Source: Zasmidium citrigriseum
Lineage: Eukaryota; Ascomycota; Dothideomycetes; Mycosphaerellales; Mycosphaerellaceae
Length of the DNA stretch: 64,000 bases
Assembly (NCBI GenBank): GCA_002786025.1
Contig: NHNW01000056.1
Coordinates: forward strand, 124,001 to 188,000
Direction of reading: 5' to 3'
Below, in pieces: positions 29,382 through 40,145 of the stretch (position 1 is the first letter of the stretch; each line of letters starts with the position of its first letter). Made by a program: the position numbers and the translations under genes. The notes below the pieces were generated by a model. That model was not told the origin of the DNA. It did no database searches and saw only the letters and a list, made by a program, of their open reading frames with translations.

Positions 29382-31341
29382 TCACCACTCCAACTCCGGC
29401 GAATCCACCGCCGCATAATCACTCCCCTCCAACTCCTCTTGCCACTTCCTCAGCTCCCTCTTACACTCCTTCTCCTCCTCCTCATTCGCATGCTCATGAA
29501 AAAAGCACAAGTCCCCACACCAGCTCGGCCGTCTCTCCTCCTCAACATCCAACCGCTCCTGAAAGATCTCCCTTAGCACATTTCCCAGAAACGTCGGCGG
29601 CAATTCAGTAGCGTTGTCGAGTAAAGCCTCGTGCTCGGCGAAGGTCCAGCAGAAGGCGGCTTCTTGCTCTAGGTAGCTGCAGAGGTCGGACTCTTCGGGG
29701 AGGGACGTATAGCACTTGTGGATTGTGGCGGGGGTGGTTGTGAGGAGCGGCCAGCGTTTGGAGCGGAGGTCGATGATGCGATTCATGATGTCGTTGCGGA
29801 GCTGAGGAATGTTGCGGTGCTCGGCGAAGATGAAGAGGGAGATGAGGTCGGATTGGATTTGGGACATGCGGGTGGCGTCGTCGATGATAGGATCTTCCTC
29901 TTCGACAGGCAGGGGAAGTAGGTCTTGCGTGGGTGGCGGGACGTCGGCGATGACGGTCGTAGCTGAGGATGGGATCTCTTCGACTTCGTGCTCGGCGTCG
30001 GCGTCACCGAGGGACTCGAAGCCGGAGTCGTCGCTGGATGTGGGCGCTTCCCAGAGCGTCATGCTTCTGTCCTGGGCGGAGAGGTACTTCTCGATGAGTG
30101 CGTTGTCTTTCGGTGATGGCGACTGCACTTTCTCCTCGTAAAGCCAGTACAAGAACAGGATGAAGTCCCGGACGTTGTCAGTCTCTAGTTCGTATCGGCC
30201 GGTATTGGCTTCTGCGACGTTGCGTTGGAAGAGGTCCCTGAAAAACGGCGAGAACTTGGACAGTAGGCCCTTGTGAACCACGAATGGGATTTTGGACGGC
30301 CCGACAACGAGGGTGACAGTGTCGTCGAACAAGTCACTGTCAACGTCAGTAACGATCCGCAGGTCAGACAGGTCACCGGTACTCACTAAATCTCTTCGTC
30401 ATATCTTGAAACGGGTGAGCTGAGCCAGAACTGCTTACATTCCCTCTTCGCAGCATGGTTCCCGTCAGAAGCCAGATGAGTGTGGTAGTAGCATGGCTTC
30501 ATTTGCCAGCGAGGTTTCTTGGCTCCCTTTTTGCGGCAGACTTTCTGCTTGCCGGTATGCTTGGACATGATCTCCTCCAAGATCCGAGAGACGTACTGGA
30601 CTGGGTACTTGGAGGTGTTCTTGGGCACCTTGGCCGAGCCGAGTCGAAAGACGGCTTCGTCGATTAAGTACATCTGCAAGTGGATCGTCGGTCCGGTGTA
30701 CTCAAAGGCTCTGGCGAGTGCAGCTTTGGTGGTCGTTCTGCTGTACTTGTCATTCTGCATGGCCAAGCAGGACACGGCAGCATTGGACAGCTCGTAGATC
30801 TGGTTCGTCGCAGCGAAGACCCACAAGTCGACAAGATCTTCATCAAACCAACGCTCATACTCGTTTGTCTTGCCTGGGACCAGGCGAGATTGCTGTGGTA
30901 TATCCCAGTCCTCCTCGTCTTCTGGCGAAGGCGGAATCTCGCCTGTGTAGAGCCAGGCCACAAACATGGAGAATGTACGGGGGTCTTCATCTTCCAGTAG
31001 GTGAGACGACTGCTTCATGAGTGACGGATCCTCTTTGGCAGCGTCCAGAAGGAGTTGCCAGTATGTGCCACAGCGTTGGCGAAGTAGGTTTCTATGGATG
31101 ACGAAGGGCTCAGCTTTTGGTCCGACCAGGAATGTTCGAGCTTGGAGGCAAATTCCACTGCGGATCGTCAGTGCTGAGTTTCAGAGGTCATTACGTTGAC
31201 TCACAAAGCAGTGTCATGAATGGGATCAACATTGACTTCTCTGTCCTCAGACTTGGCTCTCTTCGCTTCTTCGCTGAGTTCTGCATCGTCCGCATTTCGC
31301 TTGATCGTTGTGATAGGTTCCTGCTCGACAATGTTTGCCAT
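29382..31341 (-). CDS. Double BTB/POZ-domain protein, three exons, 620 aa
   Basis: Exons on the minus strand: 31341-31205, 31157-30387 and 30336-29382. Both introns (47 and 50 bp) have GTGAGT donors and CAG acceptors. Each junction restores the frame exactly and rebuilds a BTB start: HDTAF|GICLQARTFLVGP with EPFVIHRNLLRQ in repeat 1, and EEIY|DLFDDTVTLVVGP with PFVVHKGLLSKFSPFFRDLF in repeat 2. After each BTB come a FVAWLYTGEIP / ILFLYWLYEEK segment, a DLWVFAATNQI / SLFIFAEHRNI segment and a C-terminal Cys-aromatic-His motif (CYYHTH / CFFHEH). Repeat 2 has an acidic insertion. BTB domains mediate dimerisation or Cul3 binding; no kelch or zinc finger is present. A reading as two genes is possible, but then the second would begin inside an intron. 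Confidence 0.75.
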
Positions 31342-32329
31342 GTTGGAGGGCTGGTCAAAGTCTTCAATGCTGGCGAAAGAATCCTGCGGCTCTTCTGCTC
31401 GAGAGAACGATGAGGAGACGTGAGGAGATGTGATCCAAGACACGACCGCGATCGTGAACCGCGTCGCGCACCATTTGGCTTTATTGCCAATGCCTAGGAT
31501 TGTGTGGGGGTGTTGATGCCCAGCATCGTCAACCATCAAGAAGACCGTTCTGCACTGGATGTCAGTCAACTCGTTTCGGCGGCTGGAGGAATCTGAGATG
31601 GCAGTGAAGCATGAGGCTCGAAAGGCTGCATTGTGACAACCAGAAATGTGGAAGACCATCTGGTTGGAATTTGACTTCCACCCCGGCCTCGCCGCAGAAC
31701 CAGGCATCCAGCGCACATTCCGGCAAGGTCTGGGACTAGGTCACTCCTCGAGATTGAAGCTGATGAACACAACGTCCAGGCATCCGGGAACGATGAGAAC
31801 TTCGCGGCTGTGGTGAGATGAGACATCCGCTGATCGGCAGTCGAGGTCCAGGTTGGTTGCTGAAATGGCCAGACCCCCGCAACGCAGTCGGCGATTTGAG
31901 TGGTGTTGGTGTTGGGATCGGCGAGAAGCAGAACGATACGAGTGTTGCGAGTCCACATTTCGACAAAACTGCCATATCAGATGGACATCGTGACAGCCGA
32001 AAGGTGAAGGTCTGCAGCAGTAACGTCAGCCTCTCATGGGGAATTTTGAATCAGCCTTCCTCGCAATCTTGCCGTATCGAAACAAAGGGATCTGGTGAAG
32101 AAGCTGGACCAGCGAGACTCGACAGCGAAGGGAAGTAGTTGAGGGGGTGGAAGGTGGTGGAGAGGGTTTTCCAAGCCCGGCTTCCACTTCAATTTTGACG
32201 CTTGAAGCAAAGTGAAGATGATCTTCAACTTGGCGGAACGAGTTCCTTTGGCCGTGACTGAATGACAACTTACACTGAATCAATCTGTCGTCGACATGCA
32301 TTCTGGCGAGGAAGGTCCTCAGGATGTGA
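31342..32329. other. Intergenic, 1 kb
   Basis: 5' flank of the double-BTB gene and 3' flank of the SDR gene. Long ORFs here look like shadows. No gene supported. Confidence 0.5.
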
Positions 32330-33336
32330 TTAAGCATAATGTCCCCCATCTGCCCTCAGAACAATTCCCCTAAAACAAATCGTCAGCCAAGCACACCACA
32401 CATCCCAAATCATTCTTGAATACTCACGTCTGAAACTCATTAAACCACCCACAAGCAAAATACAAACACGCCTTGGCAATATCCCTCGGCTCACAAAGCC
32501 TCCCCACAGGAACCTCCCTCGCCGCAAGCTCCAATTCCTCCTTCGTCGGCTCACCGGCCACAAACTCCCTCATCAGCGGCGTCTCACTGATACTCGGCGC
32601 CACGCAGTTCACTCTAATCCCGCGAGAAGAGTACTCGCGGGCCATGTGCCGGGTGATGACGTCCACGGCGGCTTTGGTGGCGCCGTACCACATCAGCCCG
32701 TTGGTGGGTTTGCAGGTTATGCAGGAGCCGATGTTGATTATGGAGCCGGAGCGTTGGGTGAGGAAATCGGGAATGATAGTGTTGTGGGAATGGAAGAGGG
32801 ATCTGACGTTGATGTCGAAGACGCCTGGGTAGGGTTAGACGGGTGTGTTTGAGAGGGGATTGGGGGACGTACGGTCGTATTCTTCTTCGGTTACGTTGAG
32901 TGATTCTTTCTTGCGGTACGTCCAGCCGGCGTTATTGACGAGAATGTCAAGGGTCGTGAAGTTCTGCTTGGATACCTCTAGGGCGTTCTTCCAGTCGGCT
33001 GCTTTGGTGACATCGCATTTGCAGAAGACAGCCTCGCCACCTCGCTGCTGGATTTGCTTGACGACTCTGCAATGCATCGGTAATCAGCACTCATGCGTGA
33101 TGTATTGGGGGTCCTGTGCCAGACTCGCCTTTCTCCTGCCTCCTCGTTGACGTCAGCGACAACGATCTTCGCTCCTTCGTCAGCGAACAGCTTCGCTATG
33201 CCTTCGCCGAAGCCTGTTCCCCATCAGCAAGTATCATCAATCGTATAAAGATAATCCTACCGCTAGCAGCGCCAGTGACAAGAGCCACTTTGCCCTTCAA
33301 TAGACCGTACGCTGGCATTTCTTCGGTGGATCCCAT
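32330..33336 (-). CDS. Short-chain dehydrogenase/reductase, five exons, 263 aa
   Basis: Exons 33336-33261, 33213-33129, 33066-32873, 32824-32428 and 32369-32330. The joined protein has all classical SDR marks: TGAASGFGEG at ~21-30 for NAD(P) binding, DILVNNAG, a catalytic triad S151/Y164/K168 (IGS...YGATK), and the C-terminal RADGGHYA typical of FabG-like enzymes. Intron 2 (33128-33067) reads AG|GCGAGT...GCAG, a GC-AG intron; no GT donor there keeps the frame. It oxidises or reduces an alcohol/ketone, substrate unknown. It faces the Gfo/Idh gene across a 358-bp divergent promoter and lies beside quinate/shikimate-type genes. Confidence 0.88.
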
Positions 33337-33694
33337 CGTGCTTGTGGGGTCTCCACAGCAATACTGGGATGGTCAAATACTCAAGGCCTGACCATGAACA
33401 TGTGATCACTGCATCCAGCGGCCCAAGCTTTAGCCAGTTGACAGTACTGCACCGTACTGCGAGTCTCGCAATAGCTCGGCAGTGCTCCGCAAGGCTGGCG
33501 GTGTTGGCGGTAATCCGGATATGGATTCTCCGAATCGGCAAAGCTCACAGGCGGTTATCCAATGTCAATTCGGGGCCGGATTGAGTGACGTCGATGGTCT
33601 CGCTCTGGACCGTGTCGTTGTCAAGAAACAATCGAGCAACAGAACAGTAGAGCGGAAGACCAATACTCATCCTTTCTCTTGCGTATCAGCGACC
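33337..33694. promoter_or_regulatory. Divergent promoter of SDR and Gfo/Idh genes
   Basis: 358 bp between two start codons pointing apart. No gene inside. Shared regulation is plausible but not shown. Confidence 0.5.
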
Positions 33695-34930
33695 ATGTCG
33701 AAATTCGAACTGAAATGGGGCATCCTCGCAACCGGTGGCATCGCCGAGACCTTCGCAAAGGACCTCACCCTCTCTCCTGAAACCAGAGGAATCACCGACA
33801 TCGAACATGTTATTGTTGCTGCTGCCGCCTCTTCCTCCCACGACCGAGCAAAGACCTTCCTCGAACGAGTCGGCGTGAAAGGAGCCAGGGCGTACGGCTC
33901 GTACAAAGAGCTCGTCGAGGATCCGAATGTCGACATCATCTATGTGGCAACTCCGCATAGCCATCATTTCCAGCACTGCATGTTGTGTTTGGAGGCAGGG
34001 AAGAACGTCCTTTGTGAGAAGGCGTTTACGACGAATGCGAAGCAGTTGAGGGTTTTGGTGGCGAAGGCGAGGGAGAAGAAGTTGTTCTTGATGGAAGCGG
34101 TGAGTCTGCTTGAACGCTTGGTGGAGGTACATCTCTGAGCCTCGTTACAGGCATGGACAAGATATTTCCCCTTGGCGCAATACGTCCGAGACCAAATTCG
34201 AGATGGAGTTATCGGAATCGTACATCGAACCTTCGCAGATCTCAGCTGCATCGTGCATGCTGGTGCGCTCAGGGAAGATAATCGATTGATCAGTCCGAAA
34301 CTCGCGGGCGGTGTACTCCTTGACACCTGCATCTACCCTCTAACGTGGGTCTTCCAGACGCTGTACACCACGCAACAAAAGCCAGAAGCTCCAAGGGTCC
34401 TCAGTTCTGCACGGAAGAATGCCGCTGGCACGGATTCGCAAACAACTGTGCTGCTGACATTCCCGAGAGAGAACGATGAGGATGCACATGGCATTGCCAC
34501 TGCGAGTATGCATGTCTCAACGCATCCAGGTGACACAGACTCGATACCAGCAGTCCGGATCCAAGGCTCTAAAGGCGAGATCCAGGTCTCCCATCCATGT
34601 TTTCGTCCCACAAAGACAAAGCTGATCCTCTCAGACGGGTCCGTAGAAGAGAAGAATTGGCCTCAGCCGGGTCCCGGCAAAGGCAGCGGCTGGTGGAATG
34701 GCTTCGGCAATGAAGTCGGTGCCAGTAATAACGCTGAGGGCGAGGGCCATGGGATGTTCTGGGAGGCTGATGAATGTGCTTATGCGTTGAGAGATGGTCG
34801 GAAAGAGAGTCGAGTGCAGACCTTGGCAGAGAGTCTGGTGGTGATGGAGGTATTGGATGAGGTGCGGAGGCAGACTGGCATCGTGTTCCCCGAAAGTATT
34901 GAGACGACTGAGTATCCTGTAACCATATGA
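33695..34930 (+). CDS. Gfo/Idh/MocA-family oxidoreductase (dihydrodiol / xylose dehydrogenase type), 394 aa
   Basis: Exons 33695-34099 and 34151-34930. The 51-bp intron (GTGAGT...TTACAG) carries a stop in frame and joins MEA to AWTRYFPL, a hallmark of the dimeric dihydrodiol/D-xylose 1-dehydrogenase branch. The NAD(P) site is WGILATGGIA (8-17). VDIIYVATPHSHHF and LCEKAFTTN follow, with the conserved EK (K109) of the family. The substrate domain has GGVLLDTCIYPLTW. Likely cytosolic NADP enzyme acting on a sugar or diol. Convergent with the dehydratase gene, with only 40 bp between stop codons. Confidence 0.87.
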
Positions 34931-34970
34931 CCGAAACGCGATCGTTCATTTTGGAAGTCTGTTCACTCGA

Positions 34971-36002
34971 TTACAGCTTGTCCCACCCCAAGAGTCTAGA
35001 TACTTTGGCATACGACTGCGCCGCTCGCTTGGCCATCTTCTCTGGTAAGTCGGGGTCTGTTTCGCGAAGGTGTCTCGAGAACGTCTCCATACTGATCCAG
35101 CTTCGGTAGCCGAGCTCATTGACGATCGCCCGTGTGATCTGCAGTATAGGTAGATGACCTCCTAGATGCTCCTCGCACGGGAACAGTCTTGCGTTGCGAG
35201 ACCACGTCATCCGGGATGGCTGGCCTTTGACGTATAGCGGATGGCCATCGACCAGCGGGCTTGACAGGCGTTCGGCATCCGAGAGCTGCAGCATGTAAAT
35301 CTTACTCCGATCAACTTCTTTGACCAGATGCTGCAGCGACTGTTCCACATTTGCGTCGCCATCTGGCATCTTGCCATCAACGCTCTCGGGATCTGCCCAA
35401 ACCCTGGCAGCAATGTGGTAGGTGTCCAAGCAAAGCCCGAAGTTTGGCCTGTCGACTCGCTTCGCAATCTCCCAGCTCTGCTCCCAGAGGTCGAAATGTG
35501 TGCCCCAAGCGACAGCCTCGTATGCAACTCGGATCGGTGGAGACTGTGCCAGCGCCATCTCTGCGATTTCCACCATGTCGGCCACGATCTTGTCTGTATC
35601 TCCTGTTGTACCGGATAGTTCGAAATTGCTGGGCATTTGGATGATGTCGCAGCCCAAAGCATGAGCTAGGTCCAGCCACTGTTTCCATCTTTGGATGGCC
35701 AGTCCGTGGGCCTCTGGGTCGACAAGGCCTTCATACGATGCAAATGGTTGCAGGACGAAGATGGTGAGCCCCAGAGCGTGGCATCGCTGCTTGATGTTCT
35801 TTGCAGCATCAAGCAAATCTTCGTGCGATGGCGATGCAGACGTCTTGCCGCGATTGATTGCATGGCTCAAGAGACCTTCATAGCAGACCTCGATGCCTTT
35901 GATACCGTGCGCCGCTGCGGCTTGCAGGATAGCTTCGATAGTGTGTCCGCCTTCAGGCTTTCCAAGACTTGACGTTGGTACAGCGAGTTGTAATTGTGGC
36001 AT
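34971..36002 (-). CDS. 3-dehydroshikimate dehydratase-like protein (xylose-isomerase-like TIM barrel), 343 aa
   Basis: I start at the ATG at 36002 (MPQLQLAVPTSSLGK); the open frame continues upstream but reads as non-coding. The AP-endonuclease-2/sugar isomerase fold is indicated by IKGIEVCYEGLL, LTIFVLQPFASYEGL, IRVAYEAVAWG (metal-ligand Glu), NFGLCLDTYHIAARV (Asp, His), MLQLSDAE and ISMETFSRHL (Glu). This set and the N-terminal SLGKPEGGHTIEAIL match fungal QutC/qa-4 proteins, which convert 3-dehydroshikimate to protocatechuate with a divalent metal. A generic isomerase/epimerase of the same fold is the alternative. The nearby quinate/shikimate dehydrogenase (39228) supports the dehydratase reading. 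Confidence 0.78.
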   Translation of the reverse strand: MPQLQLAVPTSSLGKPEGGHTIEAILQAAAAHGIKGIEVCYEGLLSHAINRGKTSASPSHEDLLDAAKNIKQRCHALGLTIFVLQPFASYEGLVDPEAHGLAIQRWKQWLDLAHALGCDIIQMPSNFELSGTTGDTDKIVADMVEIAEMALAQSPPIRVAYEAVAWGTHFDLWEQSWEIAKRVDRPNFGLCLDTYHIAARVWADPESVDGKMPDGDANVEQSLQHLVKEVDRSKIYMLQLSDAERLSSPLVDGHPLYVKGQPSRMTWSRNARLFPCEEHLGGHLPILQITRAIVNELGYRSWISMETFSRHLRETDPDLPEKMAKRAAQSYAKVSRLLGWDKL

Positions 36003-37106
36003 CCTGGCTTGATGTTCGTGCCGCGTGTGTGGCTTGTGGATTCCAGTTTTCGACAGATTCGATATCTTCACGTCTTGACGTTTTGACTCCGTCTCGCCTA
36101 TGATCACAAAGTCACAGCAATTCACACAGCCTCCAAGGCTAGGCACTGTACTGTCCTGCATCAATGCTGAAGGAGCCTGATCGCCACCGCCATCGCCGTT
36201 GTTGGAGCAGGCTCGGCTATATCCTTCGCCGAGACGTATCCTCTCTGGTTCATCTCTGGCAATGGCATTCTGCTTTCCTGACGGCGATTTCGATTTCCTT
36301 GATGCTGTCATGAACGGCCATGACCACGAGGTGTTGACGCTGTTCCGGCCGCGCTTCTTCTCGTCGCCATCGCCGCTTTCGCTAGCTATGGTCTAAGAGA
36401 AAAGGCATCTTTCTTCCTACCATCTGTAGATGGTTCGCGGGCTTGTGCAGCTTCTATGCGGTATTTGCCGATGGGGGCGATGTTGATGTTGATGCTGAGA
36501 GTAGGAAGAGAAGAGAGCGGGGATGTTGTTGTTCCAGCGAGTCGGCGCGTCGCGATGATTGGTGCGGGCTGAGCTCCGTTTGTTGACATCTCGAAAAGGA
36601 GTCTTGATGACTTCGTCTTCTTTCTCCCTGCATAGTACTATACCAAGGGGCCTATCACCATATCCACCTGCTCTCTTTGATGTGCCATGACGCGTCATGT
36701 AAGCTAGAGAGCTGACGCTCCGCGTCGAACCTCCAGTCCATTTAACGAACAACCCAATAAGAACATCGCTAAAGTACCACGGAGGATTCCTGAGCGGGCT
36801 GAACGGACATTCGATGAGACGTTCAAGGGAAAGAGCCAGGATGAAAGAGTAGACGGAAGTATAGATACCTAAGAGCACGCGACCAGCAAGATTGAAGAAA
36901 GGGCGCTCGGCGGTGGATCTACAATGGCAACAGGCAAGAGAAAGACATGCGGATTTGGAAGATATCATCGAGTTGGACGAGGATTCATGCCTCACGATTG
37001 ACTCGAAGGGGACCCGTCAGTGACAAATCCGACCGCTGTTCAAAAGGATATTTGCTGAAGGCCCACCGAAGGGGATATCACTGGGGCAATGCTCTCTCCA
37101 AGACGA
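36003..37106. other. Region between dehydratase and ALDH genes
   Basis: 1.1 kb with the dehydratase promoter and one weak minus ORF (36417-36968). Confidence 0.45.
36417..36968 (-). CDS. Doubtful small membrane-type ORF, 183 aa
   Basis: From the ATG at 36968. The middle (GRVLLGIYTSVYSFILALSL, then FSDVLIGLFVKWTGG) is hydrophobic with sensible codons. The C-terminal third is Arg/His/Gln-rich and looks untranslated. No family recognised. It overlaps the region expected to hold the dehydratase promoter. Confidence 0.22.
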   Translation of the reverse strand: MISSKSACLSLACCHCRSTAERPFFNLAGRVLLGIYTSVYSFILALSLERLIECPFSPLRNPPWYFSDVLIGLFVKWTGGSTRSVSSLAYMTRHGTSKRAGGYGDRPLGIVLCREKEDEVIKTPFRDVNKRSSARTNHRDAPTRWNNNIPALFSSYSQHQHQHRPHRQIPHRSCTSPRTIYRW

Positions 37107-38707
37107 TCACTGCGGCGCCGGCTTCTGCCTGATATACACCGACTTCTCCTCCAGCCATGATAACACCGCATTCGAGCCCTTCGACCGCCCGATTCCCGAT
37201 CCTTTGTATCCGCCAAAGGGCAGCTCGTACGAGTCAAATGGCGAGGTACAGTTCACACCGACATTGCCAGCTTCGAGACCTCGTGCGACTCGGAGGGCCG
37301 TATCGACATTCGAGGTGAACACCGAGGCATACAAGCCGTCTGCAGAAGCTGGTCAGCGTTGGTCTGATCAACGTTGGCGACATGCTTACACTCGGTCTGG
37401 TTCGCCCTGGCTACAACTTCGTTCTCCGTATTGAACTCATGCAGCACCAACACCGGGCCGAACACCTCCTCGATGTTGATGCGGCTATCATCGCGGATGT
37501 TGGAAAAGATTGTCGGCTGGACATAATTGGGCCCAACGTCAGACGCCTTCCCACCAGTCAGAGCTTTACCGTCCTGGTTGCCGACTTCCAGAAACTTGGC
37601 CACTGCCTTCGCCTGGATGGCATCCGCCTGCGGTCCCAAATCTGTATCCGCTGCAGTAGGTGACCCAAGCTTCAACGCCTCAAAACGCGCAACCAGCAAT
37701 TTCTTGAAGGTCTCCGCCGCTCCCTTCTGGATATACGCCCGGGATGAAGCAGTACAAACTTGGCCAGAATTGTAGGTAATCGAAGTAGTCGCCAGCTCAG
37801 CCGCAGCTTCCAGATCAGCATCCGCGAAGACAATCAGAGGAGATTTGCCGCCGAGTTCCAGATTCACAGACTTCAGGTTCGACTTCGCCGCCGCCTGCAT
37901 CACAGCTCTGCCTGCTCTGGTCGACCCTGTGAAGCTGATCCTTCGAATCTGCATGTGGCTCGAAAGCAGCTCACCAGTTGGTCCAGCTCCGGAAACGACG
38001 TTGACGATACCAGGTGGGAAGCCAGCTTTGAGAGCCAGCTGGGCGAGCACAAGACCACTCAGAGGACTCTTTTCGGACGTCTTGAGAATGATTGCATTTC
38101 CTGCTCCGCAAGCTGGCGGTACCTCATGGCACCAGATCATGGTTGGGAAGTTCCACGGCACGATGGCTGCGACTACACCAAACGGCTGGCGGAGAGAGAT
38201 GTTGAGGTGGTTTGGTGCATTCAGCGCCGACTGTCCATACGCCTGCTCCACCTGGCCGGCGAAGAAGTTGGTTATGTCGCACGCTGTCTCGACTTCTCCT
38301 CGGTGGGCAGAGGTCGGTTTGCCCATGCAAACGGCATCCAACTAGTTAAGGTAAGTGAAATGCTGGGTTTCATTTGGGAGGTGGGTCAAGTACCTCTGCC
38401 AGAAGCGTGGCATTCTCCTCCATCAAATCAGCAAATTTTCTTAGCACTTTTGCCCTCTCCTTTGCAGCCAGAGCTGCCCATGCTGGCTGGGCTCTTTTCG
38501 CTGCATCAACGGCGAGCTGAACATCCTTCTCTGATGCAGCCGGCACGCTGGCAATCACTTCTCCTGAAACTGGACTCTGGATCTCCTGTCAGTCTTGGGA
38601 CACTTGCTGGAGTCCGGTAACATTCGCACCTTCACGTCGAATCGCTGGCTTGGCGATCCTTCGACGAACTTGCCATCGATGAAGTGTCGGGTTTCGTATT
38701 TCGCCAT
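37107..38707 (-). CDS. NAD(P)-dependent aldehyde dehydrogenase, four exons, 484 aa
   Basis: Exons 38707-38630, 38585-38394, 38341-37390 and 37339-37107, with introns of 44, 52 and 50 bp. The joined sequence runs from MAKYETRHFIDGKFVEG to SVYIRQKPAPQ without gaps. Family marks: AAIVPWNFPTMIW, ISFTGSTRAGRAV (cofactor), LELGGKSPL with catalytic Glu (~252), NSGQVCTASSRA with nucleophile Cys (~288), EEVFGPVLVL, and NCTSPFDSYELPFGGYKGSG. Length is normal. It oxidises an aldehyde to an acid in the cytosol. In this setting an aromatic aldehyde feeding protocatechuate metabolism is conceivable (inference). Divergent from the quinate/shikimate dehydrogenase gene, 520 bp apart. Confidence 0.92.
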
Positions 38708-39227
38708 CTTGGATACAGGCCTACGCAAGACTTGTTCGAACCCATCTCCGGCTTCTTCATATTACAAGTCTGCATGTCCATCTGAGTGGCGTTTGGTGCC
38801 CATCTGGCCAATGCGGTGCGGTCAACATCGAGAAAGTGCTTCGGCTGTGAACTTAGCCGTGTCGGCAGGCTGCCAAAGCGGAGCTCGGATGCCCAGTCTG
38901 GAAGCTGGCGAAACCAAATACTACGACACAGCAAGCACCAAGTAACGGCCGGTGAAGGCTCGGTCGATGGGCGACGCCATCGACCGAATGTATTCCCGAA
39001 TATCGTCTGCGGAAAGATGTAAGAACATTGCCACAGCGACGTAGCGAGCCCAGGATGGCTTTCATCGGATATGACCTTCTCCGACCACATCCCTCGTCTC
39101 CAACGAGGCATCAACTTCTCGCAAGGCAGGAACAGCGTCTTGGGGCGATGGAGCCTACTACTGGATCAGACCAGACAACGTCACAAACAACGAGGACCTC
39201 GGAATTGCATAGTCAAGAAACGCAACA
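38708..39227. promoter_or_regulatory. Divergent promoter of ALDH and shikimate/quinate dehydrogenase genes
   Basis: 520 bp between two outward start codons. No gene inside. Arrangement suggests co-regulation. Confidence 0.5.
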
Positions 39228-40145
39228 ATGACAGGAACCCCTGACCCAACAGAGGCGCGAGAGATCTATCTCCTGGGCATCGGAACCAGCCATTCTGTTG
39301 GTCCTCAAATGCACAACTACATTGCCAAGTCTCTAGGCCTACCATGGACGTACCATACCAAGGAATGCGCCACGATTGAGGACTGCCTGGAACTCCTTCG
39401 ATCGCCAATATGTGTTGGAGCGGCCATGACGATGCCCTTCAAGCACAGCATCATCTCGCACCTGCACGAGTGTGATGATCTCGTGACAACTCTGAACGCC
39501 TGCAATACTGTATCGAAGACTGCGGATGGGAAGTTGGTAGGAACCAATCTGGACTGGTGCGGCATTGCTGGGGCTTTAAAAGAAGGCCAAGACGTCTTTC
39601 AGACTGGAAAATCAGGCCTGATCATCGGAGCCGGAGGCGCCGCTCGAGCGGCCGTCTACGCCCTTGCGACGCAAATGGGCTGTTCAGAGATCTACATCCT
39701 CAACCGCGACACCCAGGAAGTCGTCGATCTCCAAGCCGACATGTCACCTTTGAACATCGTTCTCATGCACATCACCACCGAGTCCCAAACCTCCACCCTC
39801 CCAACACCAGCCTACATAATCGGCACAATCCCCGACTTCGATCCTCAGACAACGGAAGAGAAATCCGTCAAACAAATCCTCGCATCGTTCCTCTCGCGAC
39901 CGGAGAAAGGTGTCTTGCTAGACATGTGCTATCGACCCCGAAGGACGAGACATATCCAGCTGGGAGAGCGTTGTAGGTGGCGAGTTGTAGAGGGCTGGAG
40001 AGTTGTGGGGCATCAGGCGGAGGTGCAGTGGAGGGCTTGGACGGGTGAGAGGGTGGGTGGGTTTGATGTGGATTGGAGGGGTGTTTGGGAGGTGCTTGGA
40101 CGGGCGGCGGATGAGAGTGAGCTGGTTACGCCAAAGGGCAAGTAA
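39228..40145 (+). CDS. Quinate/shikimate dehydrogenase-like protein, 305 aa
   Basis: Single exon. AroE-type motifs are in order: GIGTSHSVGPQMHN (17-30, substrate Ser), TMPFKHSI with catalytic Lys ~72, TLNACNTV (~89-95), GTNLDWCGI with catalytic Asp ~109, IIGAGGAARAAVYAL (~129-143, NAD(P)), and a C-terminal MCYRPRRT followed by EGWRVVGHQAEVQWRAWTG. Fungal stand-alone members (QutB/qa-3) oxidise quinate or shikimate in catabolism, unlike the shikimate DH inside pentafunctional AROM. The C-terminal segment is Trp/Arg-rich. With the dehydratase at 34971 it could convert shikimate to protocatechuate. Confidence 0.88.
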   Translation: MTGTPDPTEAREIYLLGIGTSHSVGPQMHNYIAKSLGLPWTYHTKECATIEDCLELLRSPICVGAAMTMPFKHSIISHLHECDDLVTTLNACNTVSKTADGKLVGTNLDWCGIAGALKEGQDVFQTGKSGLIIGAGGAARAAVYALATQMGCSEIYILNRDTQEVVDLQADMSPLNIVLMHITTESQTSTLPTPAYIIGTIPDFDPQTTEEKSVKQILASFLSRPEKGVLLDMCYRPRRTRHIQLGERCRWRVVEGWRVVGHQAEVQWRAWTGERVGGFDVDWRGVWEVLGRAADESELVTPKGK

